Shown in pieces: positions 6,792 through 12,065 of a stretch of DNA of 47,010 bases. This DNA comes from a virus. Where the stretch lies: positions 1-47,010 of the IMG/VR virus record IMGVR_UViG_3300036944_000605. One strand, 5' to 3'. Below the pieces are notes generated by a model. It was not told the DNA's origin. It searched no databases and saw only the letters and a list, made by a program, of their open reading frames with translations. Every line of letters begins with the position of its first letter. Position 1 is the stretch's first letter. The translations under genes were made by a program, and so were the position numbers.

Positions 6792-6857
6792 TTCCTCGTT
6801 ACAAGTGCAGCCTGAGACGGCAGGCTGCGAACCGTTTTTCTGTGACACCGTGTCACG
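6792..6857 (-). promoter_or_regulatory. leader block B: operator palindrome plus 5' hairpin
   Basis: The block contains the palindrome GTGACAC-C-GTGTCAC (6842-6856) and, nearer the gene, a hairpin with stem GCAGCCTG/CAGGCTGC (6807-6828, 6-nt loop), followed in the leftward transcript by the SD CGAGGAA and the ATG at 6785. A 65-bp block of identical length lies at 7473-7537. The stems differ only by compensatory changes, which indicates that the RNA structure matters. It could be a transcript-stabilising hairpin or the target of a translational regulator. Confidence 0.65.
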
Positions 6858-6884
6858 TTTTCAGCCGCTTCACGGTTTTGTTTC

Positions 6885-7106
6885 TTACACTTCTTGCGCT
6901 TCCATCGCGGCTATTGCATCGGCCACGTCCTTGGTTACCTGCGCCAGCACCACGGCCTTGGTGCCCTTGTAGCCCATGCCTTTCAGGATGGCGTAGGCCG
7001 ACTGGCCTCGGCCCATCTTCATACCCTTTGTCTCCAGTTTGAGGGCGGTGCGCAGCGTGGCTAGGCGGTAGGCGCTGATTTGGTGGGGGGTTGTGAGTGC
7101 TGTCAT
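6885..7106 (-). CDS. small basic hypothetical protein, 73 aa
   Basis: A compact basic protein (central KGMKMGRGQSAYAILKGMGY) ending in an alanine-rich acidic helix (VADAIAAMEAQEV). The AYAILKGMGYKG pattern could form a small helical DNA-binding unit, but I do not recognise a family. SD AAGGAGAAACC precedes ATG 7106, which overlaps the stop of the upstream gene (ATGA). It is last in a three-gene unit controlled by leader block C. Confidence 0.6.
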   Translation of the reverse strand: MTALTTPHQISAYRLATLRTALKLETKGMKMGRGQSAYAILKGMGYKGTKAVVLAQVTKDVADAIAAMEAQEV

Positions 7107-7285
7107 TTGGTTTCTCCTTGGTTGTCGAAATCTATCTGGCGATGGCCCGCTTCTGCCATTGCGTCGTTCACCCGCTCGGGGTCAGCGAACACCATCTCTT
7201 GCGGTAGGAACACACACACTGCACACCCTGCGGCAGTTAAGCGGCGCAGGCACTGCACATCCTCATATGTCAGCTCGTAGTTCAT
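7103..7285 (-). CDS. small hypothetical protein, 60 aa
   Basis: It begins MNYELTYEDVQCLRRLTAAG and has a hydrophobic central strand (CAVCVFLPQEMVF), then an acidic helix (PERVNDAMAEAG). It looks like a small soluble alpha/beta protein. Both start and stop overlap the neighbours by ATGA, so translation is probably coupled within the three-gene unit. No family recognised. Confidence 0.6.
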   Translation of the reverse strand: MNYELTYEDVQCLRRLTAAGCAVCVFLPQEMVFADPERVNDAMAEAGHRQIDFDNQGETK

Positions 7286-7467
7286 CGTGCGCCCCTTCCG
7301 GTACGCTTGGTGGTGTGCTGGGTGTACGCGCCCCAGTAGTCGCTGATTACCTCGGCCTCGCGCTGCTTACGTAGGCGCTCCTTCTTGTCGAAGTTGGTGC
7401 GCTCGGCGATCTCGTTGCGCAGTGCCCGCAGACGGGCAAGTTGCTCTGCTTTTATCGTGGTTGTCAT
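7282..7467 (-). CDS. small hypothetical helical protein, 61 aa
   Basis: It is first in its unit. The product begins MTTTIKAEQLARLRALRNEI and continues as charged amphipathic helix to about residue 48, then a short basic tail (HTTKRTGRGAR). The repeated leucine and arginine spacing would suit a coiled coil or a small nucleic-acid-binding helix. ATG 7467-7465 follows the CGAGGAA element shared with leader block B. Function unknown. Confidence 0.6.
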   Translation of the reverse strand: MTTTIKAEQLARLRALRNEIAERTNFDKKERLRKQREAEVISDYWGAYTQHTTKRTGRGAR

Positions 7468-7472
7468 GGTTT

Positions 7473-7537
7473 TTCCTCGTTACAAGTGCGGCGTGAGTCG
7501 GCACGCCGCGAACCGTTTTTCTGTGACACGGTGTCAC
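7473..7537 (-). promoter_or_regulatory. leader block C: operator palindrome plus 5' hairpin
   Basis: Same order and length as leader block B: palindrome GTGACAC-G-GTGTCAC (7523-7537), spacer GAACCGTTTTTCT (plus-strand reading), hairpin stem GCGGCGTG/CACGCCGC (7488-7509), then the SD CGAGGAA. Versus block B, four of six differences fall at paired stem positions and preserve pairing (A-T to G-C and C-G to G-C); the others are one loop base and the operator centre. A TACAAT -10-like element on the minus strand at 7561-7556 would place the palindrome just downstream of a start site; no good -35 is seen. Confidence 0.65.
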
Positions 7538-7946
7538 ACTTTCTCGTATGAACACATTGTACCCTATCTATTTTGGTCCCACATTGTGAAATGGCAGGGA
7601 TGATAGGTTGCTTGCCTAAATTTCTGCCAGCGCGAAACCCCAATGAATACGCGGGTTTCAGGGGTATAGGGGCAAGACATCCAGCTAATTTGGGGAACAT
7701 ATGTATACCCCCCGTAGGTTGTACCCACGAGTGTTCGTACGTACACTTACATGTGTTCCTATATATATAACTACTTTTCTTTAAGTATATATATAGCTGG
7801 CTGTTTTGCCCTGCTCGCGCTGAAAGTGAGCATTGGCGCGGGTTTCCGCGTGGCAGAAATTTAGTACACCAGACTATCGACCGTGACAGTCTGCCAAATA
7901 CTGGTGAAGTGTACGTAGGTACACTTGGTGACACATCTATTGAGTG
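7538..7946. other. 409-bp noncoding region rich in inverted repeats; candidate origin or control region
   Basis: No credible gene is found; the frames here cross the palindromes and lack SD sequences. It contains a long inverted repeat (arms about 7616-7648 and 7831-7864, listed separately), an 11-bp stem of alternating T and A (CTATATATATA, 7759-7769, with its complement 7786-7796), a 20-bp palindrome AAGTGTAC-GTAG-GTACACTT (7907-7926), and a lone operator half-site GTGACAC (7929-7935). AT-rich easily melted stretches beside strong inverted repeats fit a phage replication origin or a regulatory hub. The sequence does not decide between these. Confidence 0.45.
7616..7864. repeat. 249-bp segment bounded by imperfect inverted repeats
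   Basis: The left end CTAAATTTCTGCCA (7616-7629) is the exact reverse complement of 7851-7864. After a 5-bp mismatch the match resumes over AAACCC, and AATG recurs after a small gap, giving arms of about 28-34 bp. No target-site duplication is obvious, so a MITE-like element is possible but unsupported. A long-range stem or the boundaries of an origin are equally plausible. The left arm can alternatively fold locally (GAAACCC 7634-7640 with GGGTTTC 7653-7659). Confidence 0.55.
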
Positions 7947-8153
7947 TTATTTGGCTTGGTACACCACATCGAGTGCCTTGCGAGCAAGGTCGCGCCAGTA
8001 GTCTTGGCTGATGAGGGATTCCCTTTTCCAGTCGGGCGCGTCGATGGTCTCTTGCGCATAGCGCATCATTGCTTCGAGCACGAAGGCTGCTGCCAGCGGG
8101 TTGTCCTCCATGAAGCACTTGATTGCGAGGGGTTGGTTGATACGTTTTACCAT
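7947..8153 (-). CDS. small hypothetical protein, 68 aa
   Basis: It begins MVKRINQPLAIKCFMEDNPL and continues with two predicted helices (AAFVLEAMMRYAQETI, SLISQDYWRDLARKALDVVY). The protein is soluble and slightly amphipathic; no family is recognised. AGGAGAACCAA precedes ATG 8153. It is probably a single-gene unit: operator D and a 10-bp leader hairpin lie upstream, and the 409-bp noncoding region lies downstream. Confidence 0.6.
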   Translation of the reverse strand: MVKRINQPLAIKCFMEDNPLAAAFVLEAMMRYAQETIDAPDWKRESLISQDYWRDLARKALDVVYQAK

Positions 8154-8183
8154 TTGGTTCTCCTATACGGGCAAGATCGCCCC

Positions 8184-8244
8184 GCAAGCGCAGCACGCTG
8201 CGCTTGCAGAGAGTCCTAAAAGTGTGACGCCGTGTCACACTTTT
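8184..8244 (-). promoter_or_regulatory. leader block D: extended palindrome plus 10-bp hairpin
   Basis: The palindrome GTGACGC-C-GTGTCAC (8224-8238) is the variant copy, with one arm base changed, but its outer symmetry extends further, AAAAGTGTGAC (8218-8228) pairing with GTCACACTTTT (8234-8244). Between it and the SD lies a hairpin with stem GCAAGCGCAG/CTGCGCTTGC (8184-8207, 4-nt loop). The extended arms with terminal A and T runs could also act as a bidirectional terminator after the membrane protein gene. Operator-then-hairpin-then-SD order matches blocks B and C. Confidence 0.6.
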
Positions 8245-8247
8245 CTC

Positions 8248-8394
8248 TCAGTCGTGAAGGGCTACAACTATGCACGCTGAGCCCCATGTGAGCAGCACTA
8301 AGTCAAGGTAGTGTCCCTCGGGTATGAGGGTGTGCAGGGCAACGCCTACGAAGGCCACGCCTACCATTGCGAGACAAGTCTTGAGTTGGTTCAT
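8248..8394 (-). CDS. small two-pass membrane protein, 48 aa
   Basis: ATG 8394-8392 follows AGGAGAACCAA, the same leader as the 68-aa gene. The product MNQLKTCLAMVGVAFVGVAL has one hydrophobic segment (about 7-22) and a second at about 30-46 (LDLVLLTWGSACIVVAL), joined by a short polar loop. It should sit in the host inner membrane. Upstream is a 162-bp leader with operator E and hairpins. A superinfection or host-membrane role is possible but unsupported. No family recognised. Confidence 0.6.
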   Translation of the reverse strand: MNQLKTCLAMVGVAFVGVALHTLIPEGHYLDLVLLTWGSACIVVALHD

Positions 8395-8422
8395 TTGGTT
8401 CTCCTGATGCGCATAGATGAAA

Positions 8423-8552
8423 CCTATCGACGCGGCTTTGCGATAGGGTATAGCCAAAGGCTATGGGGTTTGGGGATGCGATAGACACGAAACGAAACAC
8501 CGGCAAAGCCCCGATCACAGGACTCGCCGGAAAAACCGTGACACCGTGTCAC
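8423..8552 (-). promoter_or_regulatory. leader E: operator palindrome and structured 5' leader
   Basis: GTGACAC-C-GTGTCAC (8538-8552) lies 143 bp before the membrane protein ATG. The leader between them holds two hairpins: ATAGCC-AAA-GGCTAT (8450-8464) and CCTATCG (8423-8429) pairing with CGATAGG (8441-8447). A short CCGGC/GCCGG stem lies beside the operator. The long leader is unusual for this compact arm and contains no SD-supported ORF. Confidence 0.5.
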
Positions 8553-8556
8553 AGAT

Positions 8557-8949
8557 TCAGAATGCAGCCTTCGCAGCCTTCACGTCACCACCGAATGCCT
8601 CCAGCAGGGCCGCAATGGCCGCTTTCTGAGCCTTGGTGAGCGGGGTGGCCTTGGGGCTTACCTTGGGGCTCTTCGTCGCTGCACGGCGTGTGCTGCCTTC
8701 CAGCATCAACATGATGTCGCGCAGTACCTGCCGAGCATTGTTGCTCAGGGTCGTGTCCGAGCCATCAAAGACTACGCGCCCAGTGCCCTTGGTGTTGAGG
8801 GCGCAGCCCGTCTTGATGCTCACCCATTCCATGATGGCGGGACGGGCAGCTTCGCTGGTTGGATACCCTGCTGCAATGACTTGCTCTATGAGCAAAACGC
8901 GGGCCGATGCAAAGGTGTTCAGGGCGGTAAAGAGTGCTTGCTTGTTCAT
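8557..8949 (-). CDS. hypothetical protein with basic C-terminal tail, 130 aa
   Basis: It is the first gene of the leftward arm, next to the control region. The N-terminal 85 residues look globular (MNKQALFTALNTFASARVLL, then a WVSIKTGCAL segment and VFDGSDTTLSNNARQVLRDIML). Residues about 86-110 are Lys, Ser and Thr rich, and the last 20 are alanine-rich helix. The lysine-rich tail suggests nucleic-acid contact, so an early DNA-binding protein is conceivable. TGGAGAATCACT precedes the ATG, directly after operator F. I recognise no family. Confidence 0.6.
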   Translation of the reverse strand: MNKQALFTALNTFASARVLLIEQVIAAGYPTSEAARPAIMEWVSIKTGCALNTKGTGRVVFDGSDTTLSNNARQVLRDIMLMLEGSTRRAATKSPKVSPKATPLTKAQKAAIAALLEAFGGDVKAAKAAF

Positions 8950-8965
8950 AGTGATTCTCCAAAGT

Positions 8966-8980
8966 GTGACACGGTGTCAC
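8966..8980. promoter_or_regulatory. palindromic operator-like site F
   Basis: GTGACAC-G-GTGTCAC lies 16 bp before the ATG of the 130-aa gene, immediately upstream of its SD. It is the copy closest to the divergent control region. No leader hairpin separates it from the gene, as for site A. A TACAAT element on the minus strand (9027-9022) may belong to the leftward promoter, but a matching -35 is not clear. Confidence 0.65.
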
Positions 8981-9085
8981 GGTATCGTCGGCAGAGCCAT
9001 TCCCTACCAATCGACAACCAAATTGTAGGAAATGGGGGTATATCTGGCCCTTTTGGCGGCCCCACCGTGGGGGTATGACCCCTTT

Positions 9086-9114
9086 TTGACGTAGCGTCGC
9101 ATTGCCGCCATAAA
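9086..9114 (+). promoter_or_regulatory. candidate sigma70-type rightward promoter
   Basis: TTGACG (9086-9091) and CATAAA (9109-9114) are separated by 17 bp, a good -35 and an acceptable -10. It would drive the HNH-like gene at 9203 and possibly the terminase operon. The first 11-bp palindrome starts inside its -10, as expected for a repressible promoter. A 13-bp palindrome CCCCAC-C-GTGGGG (9060-9072) lies just upstream. Confidence 0.5.
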
Positions 9115-9184
9115 CACTGTTTCGCGGGCGCACAGCGTATTTCAAACAATGTTTACAAAAATCTGGTACACTCAAACACTGTTA
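9112..9184. promoter_or_regulatory. three tandem 11-bp palindromes, operator-like
   Basis: AAACA-C-TGTTT (9112-9122), AAACA-A-TGTTT (9144-9154) and AAACA-C-TGTTA (9174-9184) begin 32 and 30 bp apart, about three helical turns, so they face the same side of the DNA. The first overlaps the candidate -10. Such an array between divergent transcription units is typical of a cooperative phage repressor. No repressor gene is recognised nearby. Confidence 0.6.
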
Positions 9185-9202
9185 ACACCAACGAAAGCAG
9201 AT

Positions 9203-9787
9203 ATGTACACCGTTTTACGATCACGGATGGTTAGACGAGCACAGCCCCCTACCCGGCGAAGATGCCTATGTCTATGCGAATGTGGGCGAAAGTTCTTTGC
9301 ATGGGCAGGTAGTTTGAAGTCCGGCAATACGCAGTCTTGCGGGTGCGTTAGAAATACACGAACAGGTGCTATATCAAAAAAATATAGCCAACCCTATAGT
9401 TCCAGAAGCCACCCCCTAAATTTTCTGTACAACAGATGGAGCCACGTATTGGATAGGTGCATGAACGAGCGCAGTGCGCACTACAGAGACTATGGGGGTC
9501 GAGGAATATACGTATGTGAGGAGTGGTTAAATTTTGAAACATTTCTACGTGATATGGGACTCCCCGAATACGGACGCACAATAGATCGCATAGATAACGA
9601 TGGCCCCTATGCTCCGTGGAACTGCCGCTGGGCGTCACCAAAAGAACAACGTGCGAATCAAAGACCTAGAACAGAGACATCAAAAGCGGAAGCAAAACGT
9701 ACTAGGAATGAAAGACGAGAAGCAGCGCTGGCAAAGCTAAGAGAAGATTTGCTAGGCGAGTCTACGGAACCCACCCCCTTGTTGTAG
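9203..9787 (+). CDS. HNH-like homing-endonuclease-family protein, 194 aa
   Basis: The N-terminal part has a cysteine cluster (CLCLCECG, then SGNTQSCGC). The C-terminal core has YNRWSHVLDRCMN, YGGRGIYVCEEWLNF and IDRIDNDGPYAPWNCRWAS, the signature of a common free-standing phage endonuclease-like family related to HNH and AP2-type DNA-binding proteins. A basic helical tail follows. I chose ATG 9203; the ATG at 9149 lies inside the second palindrome and would translate the operator array. The gene is rightward between the control region and the terminase genes, a usual insertion site for such elements. Activity not shown. Confidence 0.7.
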   Translation: MYTVLRSRMVRRAQPPTRRRCLCLCECGRKFFAWAGSLKSGNTQSCGCVRNTRTGAISKKYSQPYSSRSHPLNFLYNRWSHVLDRCMNERSAHYRDYGGRGIYVCEEWLNFETFLRDMGLPEYGRTIDRIDNDGPYAPWNCRWASPKEQRANQRPRTETSKAEAKRTRNERREAALAKLREDLLGESTEPTPLL

Positions 9788-9811
9788 AAATGCAACACCT
9801 AAAAAATTTCT

Positions 9812-9844
9812 AAAAAAAATCCCCAGAACCTTGCGGGCTGGGGA
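9812..9844 (-). terminator. Rho-independent terminator on the minus strand
   Basis: On the minus strand, stem TCCCCAG/CTGGGGA (9844-9820, 11-nt loop) is followed by eight T (9819-9812). It would stop leftward transcription entering the control region from the late genes. On the plus strand the tract is A-rich and upstream of the stem, so it should not block rightward reading. Confidence 0.55.
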
Positions 9845-9878
9845 TAAGTTCAAGGGTCACCTGAACGAGGAGAAGCAA

Positions 9879-9911
9879 ATGGCAACGAGTTGCACAATCA
9901 CCGGGGCATAG
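9879..9911 (+). CDS. possible 10-residue leader peptide
   Basis: ATG GCA ... TAG encodes MATSCTITGA and is preceded by a strong SD (GAGGAGAAGCAA). It ends 44 bp before the small terminase start. Such a well-placed SD before a tiny frame could be a leader peptide or the remnant of a gene cut by insertion of the upstream HNH-like gene. No further support. Confidence 0.25.
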   Translation: MATSCTITGA

Positions 9912-9955
9912 TGTACACTGTGCGTAACGAGGCTGCTATATACAAGGGCTTACGC

Positions 9956-10525
9956 ATGTTAGATCACCTGATAGATTTTGACCCCGAGGTGTTTGAACAC
10001 ACATCTCACGCCGCACTGAGCGCCGAAAAGGCAAGCCCAGAGCAACTGCTTGACGCCAAAATCGCCACCAACGACTGGTTGAAAAACCTAGGCGCTGTGG
10101 ACTCAGAAGAAATTGCCAAGCCCTTGGACACCAAGGCAGCGCAGACAGCCTTCACCAACATCATCTCGGCAGCACCCCCAGAGAACACCGCAGTGGCCAT
10201 CGCCAATGTGAAGACGCCTGCTGCAGTGCAGCATCTGGTAGGTATGCTGACCGCCTACGACTGGGAGTTCGTCAACCAAGCCAAGGAACTCAGGGGCTAC
10301 GTAGTCGCCCAGCTGGTCGAAGAGACCAAGAGTACCAACGCCAACATCCGCCTCAAGGCGCTTGGGTTGCTGGGCAAGGTAACAGAGATCGGGTTGTTCA
10401 CCGAGAAGATCGAAATCAAGAAGGAAGAGCTTACCGACAGCGAGCTGGACTCCCGGATTAAGGAAAAGCTCAACCGGTTCATGGGTGTGGTGGACGTGCA
10501 GGACGTGATGGTCAATGAACCTTGA
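9956..10525 (+). CDS. terS: putative terminase small subunit, 189 aa
   Basis: It precedes and overlaps the large terminase gene by 11 nt, the standard position of terS. It is helical, with a conserved C-terminal stretch LVEETKSTNANIRLKALGLL, then GKVTEIGLFTEKIE and LDSRIKEKLNRFMGVVDV, which I remember from small terminase subunits of aquatic podoviruses. It would bind the packaging site and regulate the large subunit. I chose ATG 9956 (AAGGG seven bases upstream) over the ATG at 9890, which has no SD and overlaps the small leader frame. Recognition rests on context plus the C-terminal motif. Confidence 0.7.
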   Translation: MLDHLIDFDPEVFEHTSHAALSAEKASPEQLLDAKIATNDWLKNLGAVDSEEIAKPLDTKAAQTAFTNIISAAPPENTAVAIANVKTPAAVQHLVGMLTAYDWEFVNQAKELRGYVVAQLVEETKSTNANIRLKALGLLGKVTEIGLFTEKIEIKKEELTDSELDSRIKEKLNRFMGVVDVQDVMVNEP

Positions 10526-12056
10526 CAAAATAACCACGCTCAGCAAGGCAGAGTTAGAGGCGCTCGTGCGGGCGCTGCCCACGATGTCGCTCCAAGACAA
10601 GATGGAGCTGTTCGACGACTTGGAAATCCGCGAGAAACGCGCGTCCCTTATGGCGGCGCAAAACAACATGCTGGGCTTTGCCCAAGCGGTATACCCCGGA
10701 TTCAAAATTGGGCCACAGCACCGCAAGCTGGCCAAGATATTTACGGACGTGATCGAAGGCAAGAAGAAGCGCGTCATCATCAACATCGCTCCGCGTATGG
10801 GCAAGTCCGAGTTCAGCTCTTACCTATTCCCTGCCTATTTTTTAGGCAAGTACCCCGAGAAGAAAATTATCATGGGCACGCACACAGCCAGCTTGTCCGA
10901 AGACTTTGGACGACGTGTTCGCAACTTGATCGACTCGGAGGATTACCATGCTATCTTTTCTGAAACGCGGGTGGCAGCAGATCAAAAGGCTGCTGGAAAA
11001 TGGTCAACTGCGGCTGGAGGCCAATACTACGCCGCTGGTGTTGGGGGCGCTCTTGCCGGTCGTGGCGCTGACCTGTTTGTTATTGACGACCCCCATTCTG
11101 AGCAGGATGTAAAGGTCAACAGCCGTCTGGCGTTCGATACCGCGTGGTCTTGGTTCCAAACAGGCCCCTTGCAGCGCTTGATGCCGGGTGGGGCGATCAT
11201 CATTGTCATGACAAGGTGGTCACTTTTAGACCTTACGGGCCGATTATTGACATATCAGGCAAAAAATCCCGACTCGCTGCCGTGGGAAATCGTGGAGTTG
11301 CCCGCCATCTTGAACGAGGATGAGGACAACGAGAAGTCGCTCTGGCCAGAACAGTGGCCGCTGGAGACGCTGAAAGCCACCAAGGCCAGTATCGAGCCCC
11401 GGTACTGGAACGCCCAGTACATGCAGCAGCCAACCAGTGAGAACTCCGCGCTTGTGTCCCGCAAGAATTGGCGAGTATGGGAAAGCGAGAAGCCGCCAAA
11501 GTGTGACTACATTTTGCAGAGCTGGGATACGGCACACGAAGTGAAAACCACCTCCGACTACAGCGCCTGCACAACGTGGGGCGTGTTCTACAACGAAGAA
11601 GAGGGCGACAGCCCACAGATCATCCTGCTGGACGCGTTCAAAGACCGCATGACTTTTCCAGAACTCAAGCAAGTAGCGCTGAAACACTGGAAAGAATGGG
11701 ACCCAGACGCGTTCATCGTCGAGAAGAAGGCCGCTGGCGGCCCGCTGATACAAGAACTGCGTGCGATGGGCATTCCCGTTCAGGAATTTAGCCCAAGCCG
11801 GGGCAACGACAAAATGGTGCGCTTGAACGCCGTGGCTGATCTATTTACCTCTGGTAAAGTCTGGGCACCAGACACACGCTGGGCGCGGGAAGTCATCGAA
11901 GAGATTGCAGCATTTCCCGTTGGGGAAAACGACGACTACGTGGACACGACAACACAAGCCTTGCTGCGATATCGCCAAGGCGGTTTTATTTCGCTAGACT
12001 CCGACGAGCAGGACGACCCCCTACGACTGGCACGTCGGCCAACCGCATACTACTAA
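10515..12056 (+). CDS. terL: terminase large subunit, 513 aa
   Basis: This is the packaging motor ATPase and headful or site nuclease. Walker A is APRMGKSE (92-99), Walker B LFVIDDP (187-193) and the coupling region IIIVMTRW (228-235). The C-terminal RNase H-like nuclease shows SWDTA (D338), IVEKK (E403) and DDYVDTTTQAL (D474, D477). Length is normal for the family. The start overlaps terS, with AGGACGTG upstream. It works with the portal encoded immediately downstream. Confidence 0.95.
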   Translation: MNLDKITTLSKAELEALVRALPTMSLQDKMELFDDLEIREKRASLMAAQNNMLGFAQAVYPGFKIGPQHRKLAKIFTDVIEGKKKRVIINIAPRMGKSEFSSYLFPAYFLGKYPEKKIIMGTHTASLSEDFGRRVRNLIDSEDYHAIFSETRVAADQKAAGKWSTAAGGQYYAAGVGGALAGRGADLFVIDDPHSEQDVKVNSRLAFDTAWSWFQTGPLQRLMPGGAIIIVMTRWSLLDLTGRLLTYQAKNPDSLPWEIVELPAILNEDEDNEKSLWPEQWPLETLKATKASIEPRYWNAQYMQQPTSENSALVSRKNWRVWESEKPPKCDYILQSWDTAHEVKTTSDYSACTTWGVFYNEEEGDSPQIILLDAFKDRMTFPELKQVALKHWKEWDPDAFIVEKKAAGGPLIQELRAMGIPVQEFSPSRGNDKMVRLNAVADLFTSGKVWAPDTRWAREVIEEIAAFPVGENDDYVDTTTQALLRYRQGGFISLDSDEQDDPLRLARRPTAYY

Positions 12057-12065
12057 GGACACCCA

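Noticed and set aside
7879-7893. CAGACT/AGTCTG repeat with a GTGACA half-site in the noncoding hub
   Set aside because: The arms are only 6 bp and the operator half-site has no partner. It is mentioned under the region but not counted as an operator.
7464-7934. 156-codon minus-strand frame through the noncoding hub
   Set aside because: It reads through operator C and the inverted repeats, has no SD, and its composition is unlike any neighbour. It would also overlap the start of the 61-aa gene.
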